In this document: piece after piece, positions 26,828-34,278 of the stretch | How the letters are laid out: each line of letters starts with the position of its first letter | How positions within the stretch are numbered: position 1 is the stretch's first letter | Assembly: GCF_009665255.1 (NCBI RefSeq) | Contig: NZ_CP035686.1 | Span: 1,612,001-1,676,000 of the forward strand | Length of the DNA stretch: 64,000 bases | Reading direction: 5' to 3' | Origin: Vibrio metoecus | GTDB lineage: Bacteria; Pseudomonadota; Gammaproteobacteria; Enterobacterales; Vibrionaceae | Notes under the pieces: model-generated | Told to the model about the DNA's origin: nothing | Seen by the model: the letters and a program-made list of their open reading frames with translations, nothing else | Databases searched by the model: none | Made by a program: the position numbers and the translations under genes

Positions 26828-27626
26828 GAGGTTGCTCCTTATTATTGTTTTGGCTCTGGTTTGGGTGCGCATAAAACGGCGCGCCTTTACGCCACAGTTT
26901 GAAGGCGTGCCAATAAATTCCCAGTACCACTTTTACTGCCATGATCGGCGTTTTGATCAATCGAGGTAATAAATTGCTTGCGCTTAAGGGTTCAGCCTGC
27001 ATCGCTAATGTGGCATCAAACTCTTTATCACTTCGATGACATTCAAGATGGATCATCAGCGCGCGGGTTAAGGGTTTTATTTTCCAGTGGTATCTCTGTT
27101 CGATGGGATTGAATGGCGACACATGAAATGCTTTCGCATGCTGCCACTCAATCGCGGCAGCATTTGTCGATGTCGAGGCCGTCTGCGCCGGAACCGCGTA
27201 GTAGTGGCGCTCATTCCACGGAGTATTACTGACTTCAGCCAACAGATAACGCCAACGCTTTTCGCTATCGTAGACGTAGTAAAAATTGACTGGGCTAAAA
27301 TAGATTCCCAGATAGCGCAGGTGCAGCAAAGCCACCACTCTGCCGCCTTCTATTCGCTCTCCCGTCAGTTGCTCGACCTTATCAAGTACTGCTTGTTTGA
27401 GCGGGCCTTGCCCGAGGTAATCTTCACGGCGAAAACGCGCCCAATGCCACCAACGCTCACCCAATCCCCAAACTTTATCCGCCAACTGTGGCCATTCATC
27501 TAAATCAATACAAGGCATAAACAGCGGATAGTTGAGCGCGTGCTCGACCGGCGTAAAACGTCGGTGTCTGATTTGTCCAACCATCAAACAACTTTGCCAC
27601 TCGGTGCTATCTTGGGGCACAGGCAT
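26817..27626 (-). CDS. DUF1365 family protein
   Basis: A 269-residue protein matching DUF1365 (GQIRHRRFTPVEHALNYPLFM at the N-terminus; FSPVNFYYVYD near 120; a HVSPFNP block near 175). Members nearly always lie between a FAD-dependent amine-oxidase-like protein and a Cfa-like methyltransferase, as here. No enzymatic activity is firmly assigned; a role in acyl-chain modification follows from context. The start overlaps the upstream stop by one base (TAATG). Confidence 0.85.
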   Translation of the reverse strand: MPVPQDSTEWQSCLMVGQIRHRRFTPVEHALNYPLFMPCIDLDEWPQLADKVWGLGERWWHWARFRREDYLGQGPLKQAVLDKVEQLTGERIEGGRVVALLHLRYLGIYFSPVNFYYVYDSEKRWRYLLAEVSNTPWNERHYYAVPAQTASTSTNAAAIEWQHAKAFHVSPFNPIEQRYHWKIKPLTRALMIHLECHRSDKEFDATLAMQAEPLSASNLLPRLIKTPIMAVKVVLGIYWHAFKLWRKGAPFYAHPNQSQNNNKEQPHVK

Positions 27627-28903
27627 TAGGCTGCTCCTTGCTCACTGCGCTGTGCGTAAGCTTCCAATTGGGTCACCACATCCAGCGCACTGCGTACCCC
27701 ATCTTCATGAAAACCGTTATGCCAGTATGCGCCACAAAACCAAGTGTGGTTGACACCGCTGATCTGCGCTTTTTTCTGCTGCGCTTCAATCGCAGGACGA
27801 GAAAACACCGGATGATGATAGGTAAATCGACGCAGCACCTTGCTCGGGTCAATGTCCTCACTACTATTGAGTGTGACGCAGAACGTCTCTGGCGCTTCAA
27901 TATGCTGCAAAATATTCATGTTGTAGGTCAAAGATGGCAAACGACTTTCTTGATTGGCTTCCCCTTTCAACCAGTAATTCCAAGCCGCCCAAGCCGCTTT
28001 ACGTTTGGGCAGCAGGCGAGTATCGGTATGCAATACCACTTCATTCGCTTGATAAGCCAAAGCTGAAAGCAGCTGCTGCTCTTTGGCTGTCGGATCGCTG
28101 AGCATGGCGAGAGCTTGGTCGCTATGGCAGGCAAAAATCACTTCATCAAAACGCTCACTCTGACCATTCACCACAACTTCTACCCCACTTGGTAAACGCT
28201 TCACTTGAGTGACCGCGCTATTGAGGCGGATGCGATCGCCAAATCCTTGGGTTAAAGGTGCAATATAACTGCGCGAACCGCCGGGGATCACATACCACTG
28301 CGGACGATTGGTGACATCCAATAGGCCATGGTTTAGGAAAAAGCGCGCGAAAAACATCAGAGGGAAAGCTCGCATATCAGCCAGAGAGGAAGACCAAATC
28401 GCCGCCCCCATGGGCAGAATGTAGTTTTCACAGAAGTATTCAGAAAACTGATGCTGAGCCAGAAAATCACCTAAGGTTTGCTCATTCGCCAATTGATTAT
28501 CGACGCACGCTTTCGTTAAACGGTTAAAGCGTAAAATCTCCGCGATAAAACGATAAAACTTTGGATTCAGCCAGTTACGTTTTTGAGCGAATAAGGTCGT
28601 CAGGGTATGCCCGTTGTACTCCAAACCGTTAGCATCATTACGCACGCTGAAGCTCATCTGCGTCGGTTTACCTTGTACGCCAATCTCATCCATCATTTTG
28701 ATGAAATTGGGATAGGTTCTGTCGTTATAAACGATAAAGCCCGTATCCACTGCGTATGGCTTACCCGCAAGCTCAATATCCACCGTCGCAGTGTGCCCGC
28801 CAATGTAGTCATTGGCTTCGAATAGGGTGATATCGTGATAACGGTGCAGATAGTAACCACAGGTTAAACCTGAAATGCCCGAGCCAATGATTGCAATTTT
28901 CAT
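27626..28903 (-). CDS. FAD-dependent oxidoreductase (amine oxidase superfamily)
   Basis: A 425-residue flavoprotein with the N-terminal dinucleotide-binding motif IGSGISGLTCGYYL, an E at the ribose position (LFEAND), and the C-terminal GAYWHNGFHEDGVRSA block typical of the superfamily that includes phytoene desaturases. In this neighbourhood it is a candidate fatty-acid desaturase or oxidase acting on the methylated chain. The ATG at 28903 has AAGGA 7 bases upstream; a TTG one codon earlier is less likely. It lies 13 bases after the SDR gene. Confidence 0.85.
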   Translation of the reverse strand: MKIAIIGSGISGLTCGYYLHRYHDITLFEANDYIGGHTATVDIELAGKPYAVDTGFIVYNDRTYPNFIKMMDEIGVQGKPTQMSFSVRNDANGLEYNGHTLTTLFAQKRNWLNPKFYRFIAEILRFNRLTKACVDNQLANEQTLGDFLAQHQFSEYFCENYILPMGAAIWSSSLADMRAFPLMFFARFFLNHGLLDVTNRPQWYVIPGGSRSYIAPLTQGFGDRIRLNSAVTQVKRLPSGVEVVVNGQSERFDEVIFACHSDQALAMLSDPTAKEQQLLSALAYQANEVVLHTDTRLLPKRKAAWAAWNYWLKGEANQESRLPSLTYNMNILQHIEAPETFCVTLNSSEDIDPSKVLRRFTYHHPVFSRPAIEAQQKKAQISGVNHTWFCGAYWHNGFHEDGVRSALDVVTQLEAYAQRSEQGAA

Positions 28904-28916
28904 CAAAAAATCCTTA

Positions 28917-29642
28917 TTAAGCCTTCAACAGACGTCGAACTAAGCGACTTTGCCATGCATAAGGCAAAGCACCGAGTAACCGAATCAGCCAAGTAAATCG
29001 TTTAGGGAAATAGAGTTGTGACACACCGCGCGCCAAGCCAGCTTTGATCTCCTGGGCGGCACGCTCTACTGTGATGATCATGGGCATGGCAAAAGTATTG
29101 CGATCCGTGAGTGGTGTGGCGACAAAGCCCGGAAAAATGGTGGTGACTTCGATACCAAGCGGACGCCAATCGAGTTGAAGCGTTCGTGCTAAATAAGCAA
29201 CGGCCGCTTTGGAAGTGCCATAAGCTTCTGCTCGCGGCAAGGCCAACTCACTGGCAATCGAGCCGACAATCGCCACACGGTGACCACGCGCCAAATGTGG
29301 CTGTATACATTCAATTACTGCCGCTACGCCAAGCACATTGATATTGAACACACGTGCCATCAGTGTCACATCCATCTTGCCATCGTCGATGTACTCACAA
29401 TCACCTGCATTTAAAATCCAGAGTTCCGGCTGACATGGAAGCTGCGCTAATGCCGCTTTTGTGCCGAGATGATCGGTGACATCAAACGCCAAGGCAAAAA
29501 TGTTGGCATATTGTGTCTGCAAGCTGTCTAACACCTGCTGATTACGTCCACACGCAATTACTTGCCAGCCCTGTTTGGCATAATCCAACGCCAGTTGTTT
29601 ACCAATTCCGGAGGTCGCACCGGTAATGAACACGGCAGTCAT
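28917..29642 (-). CDS. Short-chain dehydrogenase/reductase
   Basis: A 241-residue classical SDR. The NAD(P)-binding motif is TGATSGIGKQLA, followed by NAG near 80, catalytic serine in VGSIASELALP, and the YxxxK pair in EAYGTSKAAVAYLAR. A hydrophobic C-terminus may associate with membrane. The substrate is unknown; the operon points to a lipid intermediate. Its ATG overlaps the preceding stop by 4 bases. Confidence 0.88.
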   Translation of the reverse strand: MTAVFITGATSGIGKQLALDYAKQGWQVIACGRNQQVLDSLQTQYANIFALAFDVTDHLGTKAALAQLPCQPELWILNAGDCEYIDDGKMDVTLMARVFNINVLGVAAVIECIQPHLARGHRVAIVGSIASELALPRAEAYGTSKAAVAYLARTLQLDWRPLGIEVTTIFPGFVATPLTDRNTFAMPMIITVERAAQEIKAGLARGVSQLYFPKRFTWLIRLLGALPYAWQSRLVRRLLKA

Positions 29643-30058
29643 TGTCCTAGTCTCCGCTTAATCGCGCGGATAACTTGCCCCAACACAGGCAACTGCTCAT
29701 AAAGCATTTCCCCCATATCGAAATAATCGCGATGGTAGGTCACTTTGCCCTCGGCAAAGCGCAAGTGGCTCACGCCTTTCACATCCACCTGCTCGCCCTT
29801 GGCTAATTTGGGGTGGCGCAAATGCATGGTCCAGATCAAAAACGCGCCCTCATTGACCGCGTACTGCTCATGAATGGTAAAGGTACAGGTATGAACGTTT
29901 TGGTAAAGATTCAAAAAATACTGGTAAAGGGCGTCAAACCCTTCGATACGATGTGCAGCATCTTCAAACACCACATCAGGATGATAGATTTCAATCAGCC
30001 TATGTAATTGGCTCTTATCTAATTGTTGATAAAACTGCGCGACGTGTTGTACGTCCAT
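29639..30058 (-). CDS. SnoaL/NTF2-like protein
   Basis: A 139-residue single-domain protein of the NTF2-like superfamily (RLIEIYHPDVVFEDAAHRIEG and a YHRDYFDMGEMLYEQLP end), a cone fold used by small isomerases and hydrolases with hydrophobic substrates. Specific activity unknown. The frame opens at 30067, but AGGG would overlap that ATG; the ATG at 30058 has TAGGG well placed and gives MDVQHVAQFY. First gene of the eight-gene operon. Confidence 0.82.
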   Translation of the reverse strand: MDVQHVAQFYQQLDKSQLHRLIEIYHPDVVFEDAAHRIEGFDALYQYFLNLYQNVHTCTFTIHEQYAVNEGAFLIWTMHLRHPKLAKGEQVDVKGVSHLRFAEGKVTYHRDYFDMGEMLYEQLPVLGQVIRAIKRRLGQ

Positions 30059-30074
30059 GATGCTCATCCCTAAA

Positions 30075-30153
30075 GTTATACAAATTTAATATTCGTATAA
30101 TGCATTACAACCATAGTTGAGTTTACAACCTTGTACAATATTTTTTCTGTACA
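30075..30153. promoter_or_regulatory. Cluster of TGTACA/TATACA operator-like motifs upstream of the lipid operon
   Basis: Between the candidate ECF promoter and the first gene lie TGTACA (30132-30137) and TGTACA (30148-30153), 10 bases apart, and a second pair TATACA / CGTATA (about 30078-30100), 11 bases apart, with TACAAC words between. Spaced palindromic pairs such as these resemble binding sites of MerR-family LitR/CarH light regulators, though published spacing is slightly longer. Binding protein unknown. Confidence 0.4.
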
Positions 30154-30165
30154 ACTTTGTAGTTC

Positions 30166-30195
30166 ATATTACGCAACTCAGAACGCAAGGGATCA
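30166..30195 (-). promoter_or_regulatory. Candidate ECF-sigma promoter (TGATCC-N18-TAATAT) of the lipid operon
   Basis: On the minus strand TGATCC (30190-30195) is followed after exactly 18 bases by TAATAT (30166-30171), about 110 bases before the first start codon. This matches the pattern I recall for ChrR-controlled ECF sigma factors of the singlet-oxygen response (TGATCC, about 18 bases, TAAGA-like). In Rhodobacter those regulons include a Cfa-like gene, an SDR and a flavoprotein. No sigma factor or ChrR gene lies in the window. Confidence 0.55.
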
Positions 30196-30240
30196 CTGAA
30201 AAATATTAAGAAAATTAGCTGAAGAGAAATTAAAGCAGAG

Positions 30241-30267
30241 ATAAAAAAACCAGCCCGAAGGCTGGTT
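30241..30267 (-). terminator. Terminator of htpX
   Basis: Stem AACCAGCC / GGCTGGTT with a CGAA (TTCG on the minus strand) tetraloop, followed on the minus strand by TTTTTTT. It isolates htpX from the lipid operon downstream. Confidence 0.9.
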
Positions 30268-30275
30268 CTCAAACA

Positions 30276-31139
30276 TTACATATTACGCAAGGCGGCGATA
30301 CGTTTTTCCAATGGCGGGTGAGTCATCATTAATTCAGACAATGAACGTTTACCGTTGATACCAAACGCCATCATCGAACCTTCAAGATGCGACTCTTGGC
30401 CCATTTTCAACCGTTCCAATGCAGCAATCATCTTGTGCTTACCAACGAGTTGAGCCGCACCGGCATCAGCATAGAACTCACGACGGCGGCTATACCACAT
30501 AGTAATGAAGCTTGCTAGCAAACCAAATACCAACTCTAGAGCCATTGAAACCCCAAAGTACACCATCATATTGCTGCCTTCACCCTCTTCAGAGTCACGT
30601 GACGCAACGATATTGGCAATAAAGCGTGACAGGAAGATCACGAAGGTATTTACCACGCCTTGCATCAACGTCATGGTCACCATATCACCGTTCGCAATAT
30701 GGCTGATTTCATGCGCCAGCACGGCTTCGGCCTCATCACGCGTCATGTTGTGCAACAAGCCGGTAGAAACCGCGACCAGAGAATCATCACGCTTAGCCCC
30801 TGTCGCAAACGCGTTCATATCAGGTGCATCGTAAATCGCCACGGTTGGCATACCGATACCCGCTTGGTTTGCTTGGCGGCGTACCGTTTCTAATAACCAA
30901 TGCTCAATTTCATTGCGCGGTGTATCAATGACCACGCCACCTACTGAACGTAGTGCCATACTTTTAGACATCAGCAGCGAAATAAATGCACCACCAAAGC
31001 CAAATACCGCAGCCATCACCAACAACCCAGATAAACTGCCCGGTTGCATGCCGGTAACAGCATAAACAATATTCAAAACAACACTAAGCACCAATACGAC
31101 AGCAAGGTTGGTTGCTAAGAATAACAATATACGTTTCAT
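30276..31139 (-). CDS. htpX: Protease HtpX
   Basis: Inner-membrane zinc metalloprotease (M48) in quality control of membrane proteins, cooperating with FtsH. At 287 residues it is close to E. coli HtpX (293). Two N-terminal membrane segments (1-25, 33-58) precede the zinc motif HEISH near residue 140 in EAVLAHEISHIANGD; two more hydrophobic segments follow; the third ligand glutamate is in RRREFYADAGAA. GGAGAG is 7 bases before the ATG. In enterics the gene is Cpx- and heat-induced; no clear heat-shock promoter was identified here. Confidence 0.96.
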   Translation of the reverse strand: MKRILLFLATNLAVVLVLSVVLNIVYAVTGMQPGSLSGLLVMAAVFGFGGAFISLLMSKSMALRSVGGVVIDTPRNEIEHWLLETVRRQANQAGIGMPTVAIYDAPDMNAFATGAKRDDSLVAVSTGLLHNMTRDEAEAVLAHEISHIANGDMVTMTLMQGVVNTFVIFLSRFIANIVASRDSEEGEGSNMMVYFGVSMALELVFGLLASFITMWYSRRREFYADAGAAQLVGKHKMIAALERLKMGQESHLEGSMMAFGINGKRSLSELMMTHPPLEKRIAALRNM

Positions 31140-31394
31140 GACTTACTCTCCGAAGGAAACTTCTCAGCTGATGCGATGCGCGACTTTACCACACATCGTT
31201 TGTTCTTATTTACAACATATGTTCTTTCATTTGAAAAACAAGGTTAAGTAGGAAATTGCAACATTTAATGTCTAGCTAACCTAGCAGGCGTTTTAAATGA
31301 GCAGAGATATAGACTTTGGTCGTATTGAGCTAAGCATAGCGAAAGAATAGAGTGCGGGAGTCAAAGGAATTTCACCATAAACAAAGGAAAACAC

Positions 31395-31565
31395 ATGGCT
31401 GAAGCACATAGCTATCAAATGGCGATTGATTTACTTTGTTGTCATTTAGGTATCAGTGAACAAGAAGCTCGTACTCAACTCGGATTGGAAGCCAAAGAGC
31501 AGACGCTGCAACAGCAGATCGTCGAGACTCAACAATCCCTGATGGGGCTAAGTGCAGAAAAATAA
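31395..31565 (+). CDS. Small conserved-looking protein of unknown function (56 aa)
   Basis: A 56-codon frame beginning MAEAHSYQMAIDLLCCHLG and ending LMGLSAEK. It has AAGGA 7-8 bases before the ATG and its own strong terminator 15 bases after the stop, so it is very likely expressed. The peptide is soluble and predicted helical, with a Cys-Cys pair at 15-16 and a Gln/Glu-rich second half that could form a short coiled coil. I recognise no family. It lies between divergent htpX and convergent bioD. Confidence 0.72.
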   Translation: MAEAHSYQMAIDLLCCHLGISEQEARTQLGLEAKEQTLQQQIVETQQSLMGLSAEK

Positions 31566-31579
31566 GCACTTCGGATACT

Positions 31580-31615
31580 AAAAAGGCAGCTCACGCATGA
31601 GCTGCCTTTTTATTT
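31580..31615. terminator. Bidirectional terminator between the 56-codon gene and bioD
   Basis: A perfect 14-bp stem (AAAAAGGCAGCTCA / TGAGCTGCCTTTTT) with a CGCA loop and a following TATTTTG; it serves both convergent transcripts. Confidence 0.93.
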
Positions 31616-31631
31616 TGTTACTTTTCTATAC

Positions 31632-32327
31632 TTACGCGGTAGGAGTGACTTCTAACACCTGTTCAAGATGGATGAATTTGCCCAATTCCTGACGCTTCGC
31701 ACTCGGCATATAAGGAATTTCACCCAGTTTAGGGGCACCAATTCGCCCTTCGAGGTGTTCAATAATCTCAGCATAATGCTCCGTACCGGGATTAATACGG
31801 TTAGCAACCCAACCTATCAATTCAAGGCCATCGGCACGAATCGCTTCCGCCGTTAAAATCGCATGGCTCAAACAACCTAACTTAATTCCAACCACTAAAA
31901 TCACAGGCAAACGCTCTTGTTTTACCCAAGTGGATAAGCAATCAGAATCCGAAGTGGGGACTCGCCAGCCACCAGCCCCTTCAACCACCACCAACTCAGC
32001 ATTTTGTTTATGTTTCGCTAGCTTATTGCTTAGCAACGCATAATCAATCGCCACATTTTCATGTTTAGCCGCAATGTGAGGAGATGTCGGCAGAACCAAA
32101 GCGTAAGGATTCACATCGTCATACGGCATTGTCACTGTTGCTGCTTTCATTAGATGCAAGGCATCTGAATTGCGATAACCAAATTCCGTTTTATCACTAC
32201 CCGCCGCCACTGGCTTATAGCCAATTGTGGCAATATTCTGCGCCGCTAGCGCCTGAAGAATCGCTTTCGAAGCGACTGTTTTCCCAACGTCGGTATCCGT
32301 CCCTGCGATAAAAATTGCATTTCTCAT
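31632..32327 (-). CDS. bioD: Dethiobiotin synthetase BioD
   Basis: ATP-dependent formation of the ureido ring of dethiobiotin from DAPA and CO2. Walker-A-like loop GTDTDVGKT near residue 8 and the VVVEGAGGWRVP motif near 110 are diagnostic. The open frame extends seven codons upstream, but the ATG at 32327 overlaps the bioC stop (ATGA) and gives the family N-terminus MRNAIFIAG (231 residues). Last gene of bioBFCD. Confidence 0.95.
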   Translation of the reverse strand: MRNAIFIAGTDTDVGKTVASKAILQALAAQNIATIGYKPVAAGSDKTEFGYRNSDALHLMKAATVTMPYDDVNPYALVLPTSPHIAAKHENVAIDYALLSNKLAKHKQNAELVVVEGAGGWRVPTSDSDCLSTWVKQERLPVILVVGIKLGCLSHAILTAEAIRADGLELIGWVANRINPGTEHYAEIIEHLEGRIGAPKLGEIPYMPSAKRQELGKFIHLEQVLEVTPTA

Positions 32328-33127
32328 CGGTGAATAACCCCTAAACAAACCTGATATGTGGCAGGCACAAGACCCTGTTGGTTACGAAATGATTGGTAGG
32401 CCAACTCAACTTTTGCCAACGTTCTACGGCTAATCAGCCCAGTTGAACGCCCACTGACATGATTGGCTCCGATCCCTTTTAGATCGCGCATCAGTGCGAA
32501 GGCTGTCTCATACCAAACTGTGATTGGCGCTAAGTCTAAGTGATGTTGCGCACATCCGGCTTGCGCTAACGCAATTTTTACCTGATTGATGGAAATGAAC
32601 TGATTGATATGGCGATGATGATCAACACTCCGCCAAGCTTCTTGTAGCTCGAACAAGGAGCCATCAAGCAAAGTCGAGACAAAGGCTTGACCATGTGGTT
32701 TGAGTACACGGCGAATTTCGCCCAGCGGCAGCGACAGATCTTCACACCATTGCAATGCTAAGCTTGAAAACACCATGTCAAAACAAGCAGATGCAAAAGG
32801 CAGTTGCTCGGCATCCGCTAACTGATAATTCATTCTTTCATCGCCACAACGTTGCCTTGCTTGATCAAGCATGGCGTGTGAGATATCGGCGCACACCACT
32901 TGCGCTCCCCGCTCGCGCAGCAGGGCTGAAAAATAACCGGTACCACAGCCGAGATCCAATACTCGCAGCCCATTCAGACAACTGGGCATTTTTTGCAGTA
33001 AACGCAATCCGACATCGCGCTGAAAAGCGGCGTGCTGATCATAGTGCGCGGCGGCTTTGCCAAAGGCTTGCGCAATCGCGCTTTTATCTTTTAATTCAAC
33101 ACAAAGCTCCGTGGCTGTCATGCTCAT
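32324..33127 (-). CDS. bioC: Malonyl-ACP O-methyltransferase BioC
   Basis: SAM-dependent methylation of malonyl-ACP that starts the disguised pimelate route to biotin. SAM motif I is VLDLGCGTGYFSALL; the following ADAEQLPF and FSSLALQWCEDL stretches are typical of BioC. The frame is open to 33262 (312 residues), and some annotations use that start, but the extension overlaps bioF, whereas the ATG at 33127 overlaps the bioF stop as ATGA, has AAGG 4 bases upstream and gives a normal-length protein (267 residues). Confidence 0.93.
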   Translation of the reverse strand: MSMTATELCVELKDKSAIAQAFGKAAAHYDQHAAFQRDVGLRLLQKMPSCLNGLRVLDLGCGTGYFSALLRERGAQVVCADISHAMLDQARQRCGDERMNYQLADAEQLPFASACFDMVFSSLALQWCEDLSLPLGEIRRVLKPHGQAFVSTLLDGSLFELQEAWRSVDHHRHINQFISINQVKIALAQAGCAQHHLDLAPITVWYETAFALMRDLKGIGANHVSGRSTGLISRRTLAKVELAYQSFRNQQGLVPATYQVCLGVIHR

Positions 33128-34278
33128 GTGTCCTTCTCCATCACATGTTTTAACTGCTCCGATAAGCGGCGTATCTGCGCTTGGGTATGCGCCGCCGTTA
33201 TCGTGATACGTAAACGAGCAGAGCCTACAGGCACGGTGGGTGGTCGAATAGCACTTACCCAAATCCCTTGTTGCTTGAGCTCGTGGGATGCACTCAATGC
33301 TGAATCAGAGCTGCCCAACAACCAAGGTTTGATTGGCGTTTGTGTTGCCACAAAACCCGGAATATTGCGGCACTGCTCATCAAAACACGCCATCAGCTCA
33401 GCCAGTTTTTCTCTGCGCCAAGACTGACTTTGGATCATCCGCGCAGCATGGATCAGAGCATGCGCTTGTGCCGGAGGCATAGCGGTGGAATACACATGGT
33501 GGCGTGCAAATTGCGTCAGATAATCGCCAACGTGTGCATCACACAACACCGCCGCACCTGCTAAACCAAAGGCTTTACCAAAAGTAACGACCAGAATCTC
33601 GGGATGAATCCCTGCCGCTTGGCAGCTCCCCGCCCCATGCTCTCCAAGCACGCCAATGCCGTGCGCATCATCCACCATCAACCACGCCCGCTGTTTCACC
33701 GCAGCGGCAATTTGCGCCAAGGGTGCGCAATCGCCATCCATACTAAACACTCCTTCCGTCACTACTAAGCTGTTGCTCTGCTCATGCAGTAATTGGCGAA
33801 GATGATCAGTATCATTGTGCTTAAAGCGTTTCATTGTGGCAGGACTTAACATACCCGCTTCCATCAAGGAGGCGTGATTGAGTTTGTCTTGCAGCAGCAA
33901 GTCCTCTTTTTCGAGCACAGTAAACAGCAGGGCTTGATTGGCACTAAAGCCAGAGCTGAACAAGACTGCTCGCTCGTAACCAAGCCAATGACACAACTCA
34001 TGCTCTAACTCGGCATGAGCTGAGCTAAAACCAGTCACCATCGGCGAAGCGCCACTGCCAGCACCAAAGCGCGCCAGACCGGTTTGCCAAGCCTGTATTA
34101 GCTCTGCATCATTGGCTAAACCAAGGTAATCGTTGCTTGAGAAGTTCAGGTAAGTACGATCTTGCTGAATCAGTTCGCCTTGAGCGCTTCGATCTAAATG
34201 CTGAAGACGGCGAGTCAGCCCTGAATGTTCACGCTCATTCAGAGCTTGCTCAATCCGCGATTTAAAGCGCAGCGTCAT
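33124..34278 (-). CDS. bioF: 8-amino-7-oxononanoate synthase BioF
   Basis: PLP-dependent condensation of pimeloyl-ACP and alanine. The 384-residue protein has the PLP lysine in VTFGKAFGLAGAA, the cofactor-ring aspartate in LMVDDAHGIGVLG, and the FSSNDYLGLA N-terminal block. Its start overlaps the end of bioB by 17 bases. Confidence 0.96.
   Translation of the reverse strand: MTLRFKSRIEQALNEREHSGLTRRLQHLDRSAQGELIQQDRTYLNFSSNDYLGLANDAELIQAWQTGLARFGAGSGASPMVTGFSSAHAELEHELCHWLGYERAVLFSSGFSANQALLFTVLEKEDLLLQDKLNHASLMEAGMLSPATMKRFKHNDTDHLRQLLHEQSNSLVVTEGVFSMDGDCAPLAQIAAAVKQRAWLMVDDAHGIGVLGEHGAGSCQAAGIHPEILVVTFGKAFGLAGAAVLCDAHVGDYLTQFARHHVYSTAMPPAQAHALIHAARMIQSQSWRREKLAELMACFDEQCRNIPGFVATQTPIKPWLLGSSDSALSASHELKQQGIWVSAIRPPTVPVGSARLRITITAAHTQAQIRRLSEQLKHVMEKDT

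Noticed and set aside
33128..33262. Longer 312-residue BioC start
   Set aside because: The added 45 residues overlap bioF, resemble no methyltransferase sequence, and a coupled ATGA start with a ribosome-binding site exists at 33127.
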